The notes beneath the pieces were generated by a model. The model was not told where the DNA came from, searched no databases, and worked only from the letters and a program-made list of their open reading frames with translations. 50,736 bases of DNA from NCBI GenBank assembly GCA_022793675.1, contig JAAWDH010000009.1, forward strand, positions 1 through 50,736, written 5' to 3'. Positions 8,901 to 15,984 of the stretch are shown in pieces (within the stretch, counting starts at the first letter, position 1; each line of letters starts with the position of its first letter). Made by a program: the position numbers and the translations under genes. The stretch is from Oscillospiraceae bacterium. GTDB lineage: Bacteria; Bacillota; Clostridia; Oscillospirales; Ruminococcaceae.

Positions 8901-9570
8901 TGTCGGGGTTCTGGGCGGTACCGCGCAGAACGGGATGGTTGGGGTTCAAGGCGCGGCTGCGGTAAGCGTTAACCGCGTCCATATCCACCATATCCTTCAG
9001 ATCCTCGTAGTCCCAGATCTCAATTTTCTGCAGCTCGTGGGAGGTGCGGAAGCCGTCAAAGAAGTTGAGGAAAGGCACCCTGCCTTCGATGGCTGCACAG
9101 TGGGCGACAGGGGTTAGGTCCATGACCTCCTGGGGGTTGGTCTCGGCCAGCATCGCAAAGCCGGTCTGGCGGCAGGCGTAAACGTCGGAATGGTCGCCGA
9201 AGATGGACAGCGCATGGCTCGCCAGCGCGCGGGCCGATACGTTGATGACGCCGGGCAGCAGTTCGCCAGCGATCTTGTACATATTCGGGATCATCAGCAG
9301 AAGGCCTTGGGAAGCAGTGAAGGTGGTGGTCAGCGCGCCAGCGGCCAGGGAGCCGTGGACAGCGCCGGCAGCGCCGGCCTCAGACTGCATCTCAACCACC
9401 CGGACAGGCTGGCCGAAGATGTTCTTCTGGCCTTTGGCCGCCCACTGGTCGGTGACCTCTGCCATAACGGAAGAGGGGGTAATGGGGTAGATAGCAGCAA
9501 CGTCGGTGTACGCATAGGATACGTGCGCGGCGGCGTTGTTGCCATCCATGGTTTTCATTTTTCTTGCCAT
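5905..9570 (-). CDS. nifJ: Pyruvate:ferredoxin (flavodoxin) oxidoreductase, single-chain
   Basis: 1221 residues, the usual homodimer-type PFOR (about 1170-1200). It oxidises pyruvate and CoA to acetyl-CoA, CO2 and reduced ferredoxin, the key energy step of fermenting clostridia. Domains in order: N-terminal pyruvate domain with 'IYPITPSS'; gamma domain; an eight-cysteine ferredoxin insert ('CIQCGFCSMVCP' and 'CTGCGVCAAACP'); then the TPP domain with CAGCGETPY, the TPP-binding 'GGDGWAYDIGFGG' and 'NTGGQSSKSTP'. AAGGAGG sits before the ATG. A sigma-A-like promoter lies 155 bases upstream with a structured leader between. Ends in its own terminator. Confidence 0.96.
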   Translation of the reverse strand: MARKMKTMDGNNAAAHVSYAYTDVAAIYPITPSSVMAEVTDQWAAKGQKNIFGQPVRVVEMQSEAGAAGAVHGSLAAGALTTTFTASQGLLLMIPNMYKIAGELLPGVINVSARALASHALSIFGDHSDVYACRQTGFAMLAETNPQEVMDLTPVAHCAAIEGRVPFLNFFDGFRTSHELQKIEIWDYEDLKDMVDMDAVNAYRSRALNPNHPVLRGTAQNPDIFFQAREACNSYYDAVPAMVEKYMGKVNQKLGTDYQLFNYYGAADAEHIIIAMGSVCDTIEETIDHLNAAGGKYGLVKVRLYRPFSAAHLIAAIPESVKQISVLDRTKEPGSLGEPLYLDVVAALKGSKFDSVPIYTGRYGLGSKDTTPAQIVAVYNNSEKKRFTIGIEDDVTHLSLPVGAKLDTTPADIISCKFWGLGSDGTVGANKNSIKIIGDHTDMNAQAYFAYDSKKSGGVTISHLRFGKSKIKSTYLINQADFVACHTPAYITKYPIVDDVKPGGTFLLNCQWTDEELEEHLPGHVKRLIANNGIKFYTIDGIKIGKEIGLGGRINTVLQSAFFKLAKILPEADAIRYMKEAATASYSKKGEAIVKMNHDAIDAGAQGIHEVAVPESWKTAPDNAPAPKATGARQDLVDFVNEVVTPVNNQMGDSLPVSTFMGDRTDGTFPQGTAAYEKRGVAVDVPAWNPDNCIQCGFCSMVCPHAVVRPFAVTEEEAANLPAGQLTLPMTGMPGMKFAIGISVLDCTGCGVCAAACPGKKGEKALVMKGLESQLPAQEGFTKLFELPEKPEVLEKFKDSTIKGSQFKQPLLEFSGACAGCGETPYAKLVTQICGERMYIANATGCSSIWGGSAPATPYTVNKNGFGPAWANSLFEDNAEYGLGMFLAQDTIRKSLIARTKELIAIDYCDADLKAAGQAWLDTLDCGTANAAATKAYIKALEEGVMTLDGCEAFLATPESKNVFGDKHDEMAKHVAELKAAGKTYCDCEACTLALDILQKKDYLSKKSIWIFGGDGWAYDIGFGGLDHVIASHQDVNILVFDTEVYSNTGGQSSKSTPTGAIAQFAAAGKEVKKKDLAAIAMSYGYVYTAQVSMGADRNQCLKAFVEAESYNGPSLVIAYAPCINHGIKGGLVHAQEEEKKAVDAGYWHLFRFDPRLAADGKNPFQLDSKEPTMSYEDFIMNEVRYNALARANPDRAKELFAYAAETAKAKYAALAAKAGK

Positions 9571-9720
9571 GGTTTATCCTCCTTAGAATAAATAATAGCG
9601 GAAGGGGGAGAGGCCCATAGGACCTGTCCCTCTACGGCGGACAAATGCCGCCAGCGCATAGCTTTCTCTACGCGCTAAACCAAGGGTAAAGCGGCAAACG
9701 CCCCCACCCTCAATTTACCA
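9571..9720 (-). promoter_or_regulatory. Structured 5' leader of PFOR with three hairpins
   Basis: Between the inferred transcription start (near 9720) and the ATG are about 150 untranslated bases. They can form a 9-bp stem at 9653-9676 (one wobble), directly followed by a GGCGG/CCGCC stem at 9636-9652 and an AGAGG/CCTCT stem at 9609-9633, before the ribosome site. I recognise no known riboswitch class. Could be an RNA control element or only mRNA stabilisation. Confidence 0.45.
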
Positions 9721-9725
9721 CTTTA

Positions 9726-9754
9726 ATTTTACCACGCTTTTCCCCTCTTGTAAA
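9726..9754 (-). promoter_or_regulatory. Sigma-A-like promoter for PFOR
   Basis: On the minus strand TTTACA, a 17-base spacer and TAAAAT. No Rex-type palindrome was seen near it. Confidence 0.55.
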
Positions 9755-9866
9755 GCCCTTTTTTCCGCTGCCTGGCCTTTTTTATGCCGAATTTTCCGAT
9801 GAATTTTTGGCTCACCAGCAAAAGGCCCCCCGCATATCCTGTAACAGATAAAGGGGGACTGATGCC

Positions 9867-11705
9867 ATGTGCGCCATTGCAGGTGAAATAAACCTTCACT
9901 GCCCGCCGGATGACGGGCTTAAAGCCCGCGCCGAGCGGATGCTTTCCACGATGGGCCGCCGCGGCCCGGACCAGCGGGGCGTTTTTCTGACTGGCTGCGG
10001 GAGCCTTATCCACGCCCGCCTTTCGGTCATTGATCTGGAAAAGGGCCGCCAGCCGATGGCCTATCAAGAAGGCGGGGCTATTTTTGCCATTGTCTACAAT
10101 GGCGAGCTTTACAATACGGAGGAGATCCGTAAGGAGCTTTTGCTGCTAGGGCATACCTTCCAGACCCGCTGCGATACTGAGGTCGCGCTGCACGCTTTTA
10201 TGGAGTGGGGGGAAGGCTGCGTAAGCCGTTTCAACGGCATTTTCGCCTTTGCTGTCTGGGACGGCATAAACCGGCGGCTTTTCCTTGCCCGCGACCGGAT
10301 TGGCGTCAAGCCGCTGTTTTTTGCGCTGCGCGGGGAGACGTTGGTTTTCGCTTCAGAAATCAAAACCCTGCTGACCCATCCGTTGGTGCCGGCGGAACTG
10401 GATATTAGCGGCATTGCCGAGCTGATGCTGGTCGGGCCGGGCCGCACGCCTGGCTGCGGGGTCTTTAAAGGGATTGAAGAGGTGCCGCCCGCCCATTGCG
10501 GCTGGTTTGACGGGCAGGGGCTGCGGCTGACCCGTTATTGGAAGCTGACGCCCAAGAAGCATACCGAATCTTTTGAGGAAACCGCCCGGCACGTTCGCTT
10601 TCTGGTTACCGACGCCATCAAGCGCCAGCTGGTTTCTGACGTTCCCATCGGCACTTTCCTTTCAGGCGGCCTTGATTCCAGCTTAATCTCTTCAGTAGCC
10701 TGCCGGGAACTGGCCAAAGAGGGCAAACGCCTTTCTACTTTTTCTGTCGACTATAAAGACAACGAACGCTATTTTAAGGCCGGCAAATTCCAGCCTGCCG
10801 CCGACACAGCCTTTATTCGTCAGATGCAAGGCTATCTTGACGCCGACCATCACCTGGTCACGCTGGACACCCCCCAGCTTACCGCCGCCCTTTTTGAGGC
10901 GACCGAAGCCCGCGACCTGCCAGGGATGGCCGATGTTGATTCTTCGCTGCTGCTTTTCTGCCGGGAAATTAAAAAGGAGGTCACCGTCGCCCTTTCTGGT
11001 GAATGCGCCGATGAGATTTTCGGCGGCTATCCCTGGTACCGCGACCCCGAGATCCGCGCCCGCGCCGGGTTCCCCTGGGCGCAGACCACCGATTGGCGCT
11101 TCTCCTTCCTGAAGAAAGAATTTGCCCGGCAGATCGACCCCCGCGCTTTTATGGATGAACGCTGCCGGATGACCTTACAGGATACTGAATCCCTTCCCGA
11201 CACGCCGCCCGAGGAGCGGCGGATGCAGGAGATGATGCGCCTAAATCTTGATTGGTTCATGCAGACCCTTCTTGACCGCAAAGACCGGATGAGTATGTAC
11301 AGCGGGCTGGAGGTGCGGGTGCCTTTCTGCGACTGGCGGATCGCCGAATATCTCTATTCAGTGCCTTGGGCCTATAAGGACCACAAACAGTACGAAAAGG
11401 GGCTTTTGCGGGAAGCAATGGCCGGGTATCTGCCCGACGAGGTGCTTTGGCGCAAAAAAAGCCCTTACCCCAAAACCCATAACCCTGCGTACAGGGAAGC
11501 TGTTTCAGCGCTGCTTCGGGGGGTTATGGCCGACAAAAACTCGCCGCTGCTGTCGCTGGTGAAAAAGGAGCAGCTTGAGGTGCTGCTCGCTTCCGACAGC
11601 GCCGTCCCCTGGTACGGCCAGCTGATGACCGCCCCGCAGACCATTGCCTATTTCTTGCAGTTGAACCATTGGCTCACCCACTACAAGGTGCACATTCTCG
11701 CATAG
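9867..11705 (+). CDS. asnB: Asparagine synthetase (glutamine-hydrolysing)
   Basis: 612 residues. Cys2 after the start Met (MCAIAG) is the N-terminal nucleophile of the glutaminase domain (about residues 2-210), with 'RGPDQRG', 'NGELYN' and 'CDTEV' also present. The C-terminal synthetase domain (from about 240) has the PP-loop 'SGGLDSSLISS' and the later 'SGECADEIFGGY'. It converts aspartate, glutamine and ATP to asparagine. AAGGGGG lies eight to nine bases before the ATG. It is monocistronic: divergent from PFOR and followed by a repeat copy and a terminator. Confidence 0.95.
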   Translation: MCAIAGEINLHCPPDDGLKARAERMLSTMGRRGPDQRGVFLTGCGSLIHARLSVIDLEKGRQPMAYQEGGAIFAIVYNGELYNTEEIRKELLLLGHTFQTRCDTEVALHAFMEWGEGCVSRFNGIFAFAVWDGINRRLFLARDRIGVKPLFFALRGETLVFASEIKTLLTHPLVPAELDISGIAELMLVGPGRTPGCGVFKGIEEVPPAHCGWFDGQGLRLTRYWKLTPKKHTESFEETARHVRFLVTDAIKRQLVSDVPIGTFLSGGLDSSLISSVACRELAKEGKRLSTFSVDYKDNERYFKAGKFQPAADTAFIRQMQGYLDADHHLVTLDTPQLTAALFEATEARDLPGMADVDSSLLLFCREIKKEVTVALSGECADEIFGGYPWYRDPEIRARAGFPWAQTTDWRFSFLKKEFARQIDPRAFMDERCRMTLQDTESLPDTPPEERRMQEMMRLNLDWFMQTLLDRKDRMSMYSGLEVRVPFCDWRIAEYLYSVPWAYKDHKQYEKGLLREAMAGYLPDEVLWRKKSPYPKTHNPAYREAVSALLRGVMADKNSPLLSLVKKEQLEVLLASDSAVPWYGQLMTAPQTIAYFLQLNHWLTHYKVHILA

Positions 11706-11724
11706 GGGTACGGAGAGTACAGGA

Positions 11725-11802
11725 GTACGGGTCGCTGCAGAACTAAGCCCACAAAACTTTTTATCGCCAGGGTACTGGAGTCATACCCACTGCTGCGTCA
11801 GC
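11725..11802 (-). repeat. Dispersed intergenic repeat, copy C (diverged)
   Basis: Reading on the plus strand it begins GTACGGGTCGC, continues with CTTTTTATCGCCAGGGTAC and ends CTGCTGCGTCAG. The hairpin segment is scrambled (GCTGCAGAACTAAGCCC), so this copy has decayed at the stem. It follows the asnB stop by 20 bases, in the same orientation relative to its gene as copies A, B, D, E and G. Confidence 0.75.
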
Positions 11803-11813
11803 AGGCGGACTAA

Positions 11814-11850
11814 GCGGGCAGCTATAGAGACAGCTGCCCGCCAATTTTTA
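11814..11850 (+). terminator. Terminator of asnB
   Basis: A perfect 10-bp stem GCGGGCAGCT/AGCTGCCCGC with an eight-base loop, then CAATTTTTATT. It lies directly after repeat copy C. Confidence 0.85.
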
Positions 11851-11984
11851 TTCTCCCAATTCGCTTTTGTGTTATAATCCTAATTTTAGCTGTATATTTA
11901 TTGAATTAGCCGATTATACCTAATTTTAGATTATTTCTGTTGGACGTGCAATTTTTATATTATTCTTATATCATAATGCCAGTA

Positions 11985-12223
11985 TCATAGACCATAATTC
12001 ATCTTCAAATCAAATAATAAGAGACTCCATCCATTATAGATGAAGCCTCTGTTCAATCTTTCACTGTTGTCTAAACCTCCAAATCCAAGTCCTGCATTTT
12101 CGGCTCTCGCGTTGTCCTCTATATCAACCCTGATATTACGATAATCCTCACCTGCTTTAATCAAATGCTATTGCATTGTGCAGTACAGGTTTTTGTTGAT
12201 TGGATTATGCCATTATCACTCAT
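11985..12223 (-). pseudogene. Possible small gene split in two frames, unknown function
   Basis: An ATG at 12223 with AAAGGAG seven bases before it opens 20 codons (MSDNGIIQSTKTCTAQCNSI, then TGA). A second frame of 59 codons starts at a TTG overlapping that stop (12164) and includes 'GLGFGGLDNSERLNRGFIYN'. One extra base would join them into an 80-residue protein. Either a small gene with a frameshift, or two coupled short genes, or chance in AT-rich DNA. I recognise no family. The surrounding composition differs from the GC-rich neighbours, suggesting transfer. Confidence 0.3.
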
Positions 12224-12327
12224 ACAAATTCTCCTTTCACCTATATACACAACTTCTAAGCAAAAATCTGACACTCATTTCAAAAATTTTTTCTTATTAT
12301 ATCATCCTGCCTGTATGACGGAATCAA

Positions 12328-12357
12328 AAATGGGCCAGAACAGTGTCCGACCCATTT
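12328..12357 (-). terminator. Terminator for the minus-strand alpha-galactosidase operon
   Basis: AAATGGG and CCCATTT pair around a partly structured loop; on the minus strand the stem is followed by TTTTTGATTC. Confidence 0.55.
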
Positions 12358-12371
12358 CAAAATCATTGTTA

Positions 12372-12535
12372 TTACGCCACATTAGGGAGTTGGCCCTTAG
12401 TGTTAATGTCAAGTGGACGGGCTTTTATGCTGTCATAGGATCCTTTGTAATCGTCCCAACTGTCTGCAAGAGTACGTTTGAGTAGAATTTCAGTGAATTT
12501 TACCGGGAACACGAAGTCGAATGGGGACTTTTTAT
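12372..12535 (-). other. Open stretch of unknown nature after a small unknown gene
   Basis: On the minus strand about 54 codons stay open ('KSPFDFVFPVKFTEILLKRT', then a Trp-Asp-Asp-rich stretch, ending GQLPNVA and stop). There is no start codon with a ribosome site of its own; the only upstream start lies inside the neighbouring gene. The residue make-up is protein-like rather than random, so it may be the tail of a broken gene. Confidence 0.2.
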
Positions 12536-12883
12536 TTATGGTTCTCTGTGGCCAAGATAGCTTTGCAGCCTTGTCAGAAGCATTTCTTTCATCAGGCCTG
12601 AATTGCACTTTTCTATGAGGGTGCGATATTGTTCGATTACCTCAGGCTTGAAAACACTCTCTATACAGTGCAGGAACGTCCACTCAACCCCTGCCATATA
12701 ATCTATGGGACAGCAGCTGATAAGGGTTTCGGCTTCCTCCCATGTTATCGGCCTTTGTATCGAATCGACTGCTTCCATCCATTCCTCCCATACCTGGACA
12801 GTTTCCCCACCAAAAGGGCCGTCACTTTCAAATCCTGCTGGCGGGACGCCTAATTGCTGTACTTTCAGTACAGATTGCTGCAT
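12536..12883 (-). CDS. Small acidic protein of unknown function
   Basis: 115 residues, from the ATG preceded by AAAGGA (nine bases). It opens MQQSVLKVQQLGVPPAGFES, then has a Trp- and Glu-rich middle (QVWEEWMEAVDSIQ, 'ITWEEAETLISCCPIDYMAG') and a helical end. There is no signal peptide or membrane segment. Size, acidity and genomic setting resemble immunity proteins of polymorphic toxins, but no toxin gene is visible, so I give no function. It follows the zinc-ribbon gene by 19 bases on the same strand. Confidence 0.55.
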   Translation of the reverse strand: MQQSVLKVQQLGVPPAGFESDGPFGGETVQVWEEWMEAVDSIQRPITWEEAETLISCCPIDYMAGVEWTFLHCIESVFKPEVIEQYRTLIEKCNSGLMKEMLLTRLQSYLGHREP

Positions 12884-12902
12884 TTTAGATTTTCCTTTCT
12901 TT

Positions 12903-13103
12903 TCAGCATTCGTTGCGGGAAAACAGCGTACAGCCCATCTTCTTAAATTGCCGCACCTTTTCCCAGACGAGAGATTCATCTACGCCGAATTCTTTGGCGA
13001 AGCAGCAGGCGCATAAGCAGCGCTCTGCTGCCCTGTTGACCATCCGCCGGTAGACGGCGATTTCATCGGGCAGCAGGGCTTTCCCACATTGGAAACAGTC
13101 CAT
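12903..13103 (-). CDS. Small zinc-ribbon-like protein
   Basis: 66 residues with Cys pairs MDCFQCGKALL and ERCLCACCFAKEF, fitting a treble-clef or zinc-ribbon fold, plus a helix and two further cysteines near the end. Its ATG shares the A of the alpha-galactosidase stop (TGATG), so it is translationally coupled to that enzyme. Function unknown. Confidence 0.65.
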   Translation of the reverse strand: MDCFQCGKALLPDEIAVYRRMVNRAAERCLCACCFAKEFGVDESLVWEKVRQFKKMGCTLFSRNEC

Positions 13104-14233
13104 CAGATTTTTTCCAGCCTAGCACGGTACATCTGGCAGCCGTGCGGTTCGATTGAGGGATAAAAGGCGTCACGCTTAACACCTAAATCCTCGCCGGTAA
13201 AGACATCAGTCAGGTGCAGGCCATAGCCACAGTCGTAGGGCAGACCGATATCGTCAAAGCAGCCGCTGAAGCGCCAGCTTCTCGCCGGCTCATCGTTGAA
13301 ATTGAAATAGGCTAGTACAAATTCGCCTCCAGACAGATGGCGGATAAAGAGGTACCGGTCCTCTCGGCTGTCCACCAGATAGGGCGCGCGGCATTCCTCA
13401 TCCTGATCGATCGCAATCAAGGCCGGATTTTTTAACAGCGCTTCGCTCTGCGGCGTCAGCGAGCGGATATCCCCGCCCATCATCAGCGGCACGCCGAACA
13501 GGCACCATAATGCGAAATGGGTGCGGTATTCGAGGTCAGAGCAGCCGCCGAAACCGACATGGCCCTTGCCGTACATTCCGACAATCAGCATATCGGGGTC
13601 ATTGAAACTGCCGGGGCCGGACATACAAAGGTTATCAATCTGGCTTATAGCGATGTCTTTGAAGGATTTGTAGTTGTCGACGATATCGCCGGTGGAGCGG
13701 TACATATGGGCCCCGATAGCTCTCATCCACTTCCAGGGTTCTTCTACGCCCCAGTTGCAGGCTGAGAAGAGGATTTCGCGTCCAGTGGCTTTTAAGGCCA
13801 TGCTCATCCGATGATAACGGGCGCGGCAGTTACCGACGGCGGGAAAGTTGCAGAAATCATATTTGAGGAAGTCAACGCCCCAATCGGCGAAGGTTTGGGC
13901 GTCAATGAATTCATGGTCATAGCTTGAGGGGTAGCCTGCACAGGTGCGGATGCCGGCGCAGGAATACATCCCAAATTTCAGCCCTTTGCTGTGGACATAG
14001 TCGGCCACAGCCTTCATGCCATGCGGGAACTTTTCCGGGTCAGCGGCCAGCCGCCCATTTTCATCCCGTTCCATTTTTGCCCAGCAGTCGTCAATGACCA
14101 AATACTCATATCCGGCCGCCAGATAGCCTTTTTCTACCATAGCATCTGCCATTTCGAAAATCAGCTGTTCCGAAATATTTTCAGCGAAAGTGTTCCATGA
14201 GTTCCACCCCATCGGGGGACGTTTTGCCAGCAT
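13103..14233 (-). CDS. GH27 alpha-galactosidase, cytoplasmic
   Basis: 376 residues without a signal peptide. The GH27 barrel starts 'PPMGWNSWNTFAENISEQ'; YLVIDDCW binds the sugar; the nucleophile Asp is in 'FLKYDFCNFP' and the acid/base Asp in 'RSTGDIVDNYKS'. A short beta-rich C-terminal domain follows (about 290-376). It removes terminal alpha-galactose from raffinose-type sugars or galactomannan pieces. A clear promoter lies 85 bases upstream, and it is first in a minus-strand operon with the zinc-ribbon and small acidic genes. No transporter is adjacent. Confidence 0.92.
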   Translation of the reverse strand: MLAKRPPMGWNSWNTFAENISEQLIFEMADAMVEKGYLAAGYEYLVIDDCWAKMERDENGRLAADPEKFPHGMKAVADYVHSKGLKFGMYSCAGIRTCAGYPSSYDHEFIDAQTFADWGVDFLKYDFCNFPAVGNCRARYHRMSMALKATGREILFSACNWGVEEPWKWMRAIGAHMYRSTGDIVDNYKSFKDIAISQIDNLCMSGPGSFNDPDMLIVGMYGKGHVGFGGCSDLEYRTHFALWCLFGVPLMMGGDIRSLTPQSEALLKNPALIAIDQDEECRAPYLVDSREDRYLFIRHLSGGEFVLAYFNFNDEPARSWRFSGCFDDIGLPYDCGYGLHLTDVFTGEDLGVKRDAFYPSIEPHGCQMYRARLEKI

Positions 14234-14317
14234 AATGATGCCCCTTCCTGTCTAATTGCACCAGACTTGTTTGTTGTTGGTTGACAGCCCTTACAAAGGG
14301 CGGTTCTCCATGATTTT

Positions 14318-14345
14318 ATTATACAGCAGCGAGGTAAAATGTCAA
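14318..14345 (-). promoter_or_regulatory. Sigma-A promoter of the alpha-galactosidase operon
   Basis: On the minus strand TTGACA, a 16-base spacer and TATAAT. Between it and the gene a GCCCTT/AGGGC hairpin (14287-14301) could affect expression. Confidence 0.75.
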
Positions 14346-14436
14346 GAAAAAATATCTAGCCAGCAAAAAAATTAGCGGGTATGACCTTGCCAGACCTGCC
14401 GTAATGTGCAGGGATATTTTCAATAACTGTTATTCC

Positions 14437-14577
14437 TTAAAACCCATCCTGCGGCAGGGAAGCCAGCTTTTGGACGGCAACCCCTTTGGTCTCCAAGAAG
14501 AAAACCGCTTTCCCTTGGTTGGACTCGTAAATAAAATCGTGCAGCGGCTTACTGGTGCAGTCCAAATAGTTGACCAT
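14437..14577 (-). CDS. Doubtful small ORF in the gap before the tRNA operon
   Basis: 46 codons: MVNYLDCTSKPLHDFIYESN and onward, ending SLPQDGF. The composition looks protein-like, but no ribosome site precedes the ATG. It could be a remnant. The rest of 14346-14714 shows nothing I can name. Confidence 0.2.
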   Translation of the reverse strand: MVNYLDCTSKPLHDFIYESNQGKAVFFLETKGVAVQKLASLPQDGF

Positions 14578-14714
14578 ATATAATAAGCCACAAATTTTTG
14601 GAGGATTTTGCCCGCTAGTCCACTACTTAGGATAAAAAAGCTGCTGGCTATGGCCTTCTTGTTGATAACGATTTGTCACGCCACGCGGTCATAAGCAGAT
14701 CCAGCCGTGCTGGT

Positions 14715-14772
14715 TGAGAAAGTCTTTGAACTTAGCTCTGCTAAGTTTGAGCTTCTCTTCAGAAAGCAACTT
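14715..14772 (+). repeat. Possible degenerate copy of the intergenic repeat
   Basis: Contains AAAGTCTTTG and GAGCTTCTCTTCAGAAAGC in the right order, but split by AACTTAGCTCTGCTAAGTTT, itself a hairpin. The GACGCAGTAGG and CCTGGCG parts are not recognisable. Confidence 0.3.
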
Positions 14773-14786
14773 GGACGGCAGGCCAA

Positions 14787-14812
14787 GAAAAGCCCGCTGT
14801 TATGGGCTTTTC
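14787..14812. terminator. Hairpin upstream of the tRNA promoter
   Basis: GAAAAGCCC and GGGCTTTTC form a perfect 9-bp stem with an eight-base loop. It could insulate the tRNA promoter from upstream transcription. Confidence 0.4.
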
Positions 14813-14839
14813 AGAAGGTCGAAAGCTGCATAGAAAAAT

Positions 14840-14894
14840 TTTTCCAAAAAAATTTCAAAAAGGGGTTGACAAATGCCCCTTTGGTGTGTATAAT
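14840..14894 (+). promoter_or_regulatory. Strong promoter of the tRNA operon with A/T-rich upstream element
   Basis: TTGACA, a 17-base spacer and TATAAT, preceded by AAAAAAATTTCAAAAAGGGG. The same upstream block (one base different in the core) precedes the tRNA-fMet promoter at 35 kb, so it looks like an UP element used for stable RNA genes. Confidence 0.85.
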
Positions 14895-14947
14895 AGTTAT
14901 TGTTCGCTGGTCACAAGCAGCGGACGGCGACAAACGCCAGTCGTTAT

Positions 14948-15020
14948 GGGGGTATAGCTCAGCTGGGAGAGCATCTGCCTTACAAGCAGAGGGTCACAGG
15001 TTCGAGCCCTGTTGTCCCCA
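14948..15020 (+). tRNA. tRNA-Val (anticodon TAC)
   Basis: 73 bases, cloverleaf complete: acceptor GGGGGTA/TGTCCCC (one G-T), anticodon arm TCTGC-CTTACAA-GCAGA, T arm ACAGG-TTCGAGC-CCTGT. CCA is not encoded. First of five tRNAs in one transcript. Confidence 0.95.
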
Positions 15021-15029
15021 TCTTTCGAT

Positions 15030-15106
15030 GGCCCGCTAGCTCAGTTGGTTAGAGCGCTAGCCTGTCACGCTAGAGGTCGTGGGTTCGAGCCCCATGCGGG
15101 TCGCCA
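15030..15106 (+). tRNA. tRNA-Asp (anticodon GTC)
   Basis: Cloverleaf complete with anticodon arm CTAGC-CTGTCAC-GCTAG, T arm GTGGG/CCCAT and an encoded CCA end. Confidence 0.95.
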
Positions 15107-15111
15107 AATTT

Positions 15112-15184
15112 GCCTCTGTAGCTCAGTCGGTAGAGCAGGGGACTGAAAATCCCCGTGTCGTTGGTTCGATTCCGACCGGAGGCA
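15112..15184 (+). tRNA. tRNA-Phe (anticodon GAA)
   Basis: 73 bases; anticodon arm GGGGA-CTGAAAA-TCCCC; acceptor GCCTCTG/CGGAGGC with one G-T pair; CCA not encoded. Confidence 0.95.
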
Positions 15185-15192
15185 TTTATTAT

Positions 15193-15268
15193 GCGGATTT
15201 AGCTCATCTGGTAGAGCGCCACCTTGCCAAGGTGGAGGTAGCGGGTTCGAGCCCCGTAATCCGCTCCA
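15193..15268 (+). tRNA. tRNA-Gly (anticodon GCC)
   Basis: Acceptor GCGGATT/AATCCGC, anticodon arm CCACC-TTGCCAA-GGTGG, encoded CCA. Confidence 0.95.
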
Positions 15269-15275
15269 TTTTTTC

Positions 15276-15349
15276 GGCGTCATAGCCAAGTGGTAAGGCG
15301 TGGGACTGCAACTCCCTGATCCCCAGTTCAAGTCTGGGTGACGCCTCCA
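15276..15349 (+). tRNA. tRNA-Cys (anticodon GCA)
   Basis: Acceptor GGCGTCA/TGACGCC, short D arm, anticodon arm GGGA-CTGCAAC-TCCC, discriminator T and an encoded CCA. Last tRNA of the operon. Confidence 0.95.
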
Positions 15350-15387
15350 AAAAAGCCGGTTCCAATAGGGACCGGTTTTTTATTTTT
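15350..15387 (+). terminator. Terminator of the tRNA operon
   Basis: GCCGGTTCC pairs with GGGACCGGT around AATA, flanked by A-run and T-run, then TATTTTTC. It can also stop minus-strand transcripts leaving the kinase gene. Confidence 0.85.
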
Positions 15388-15449
15388 CTGGATGGCTGTT
15401 CCTCCTGTTTAAAATTTGAGGGATGGTGCCTATCTTTAAAAGCTGAAAT

Positions 15450-15950
15450 CTATCTTAATAATGCTATAATTTCATCTGCAATTACCTGAACAGTTTTATT
15501 TGTCGTATCAATTTTAATGGTATCAAGGGTTTGATACATAGAAATTCTTGCCACACTTCTATCAATGACATCGGCAGTGCGGACTCCGCTTGCTACATCT
15601 GACATTAGTCTGTCGCGCAGGGTGCTTTCGTCAGCAATCAATGAAATTTTTATGACTTTGCAATTTCCTGTGTCCAATTTTTCTATGATACGATCAATGA
15701 TAGGTTGCTCATGCATTACCCAACAAAAAACAACATTTTCATAAGCCGAGCAATGAAGGAAGCTGTTCAACAAAAAGCAAATATTACGTATAACCATTTC
15801 CTTAGTTTCTTCGGTTACTTGGAATGGGCTGGCATCCCAACACCAGTCCCCATCAAGAAAGACACTGTTATTCAAATCTTTTTTCAACTGTTGGCTTATT
15901 GTTGTTTTGCCAATTCCCATTGTTCCGCCAATTAAATATAGTGTTTTCAT
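15450..15950 (-). CDS. P-loop nucleoside/nucleotide kinase-like protein
   Basis: 166 residues. Walker A 'GGTMGIGKTTISQQL' near residue 8; an acidic substrate motif 'LDGDWCWDASPFQVT' near 33; a lid-like Arg-rich segment 'STLRDRLMSDVASGVR' near 110. This order fits small P-loop kinases related to shikimate/adenylylsulfate-type or antibiotic phosphotransferase enzymes; the substrate cannot be told. Base composition is clearly more AT-rich than prmA and degV next door, suggesting acquisition. It follows a small unknown gene by about 30 bases on the same strand. Confidence 0.7.
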   Translation of the reverse strand: MKTLYLIGGTMGIGKTTISQQLKKDLNNSVFLDGDWCWDASPFQVTEETKEMVIRNICFLLNSFLHCSAYENVVFCWVMHEQPIIDRIIEKLDTGNCKVIKISLIADESTLRDRLMSDVASGVRTADVIDRSVARISMYQTLDTIKIDTTNKTVQVIADEIIALLR

Positions 15951-15984
15951 ATCCTATCTCCACATCTCAGTCACTATGTAGGCC

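Noticed and set aside
6124-9117. A 997-codon open frame antisense to PFOR
   Set aside because: It mirrors PFOR codon structure in GC-rich DNA, has no ribosome site and reads as low-complexity Gly/Val/Asp protein. PFOR itself is certain.
14948-15349. Protein-coding frames across the tRNA cluster
   Set aside because: All are produced by tRNA sequence; five complete cloverleaves explain the region.
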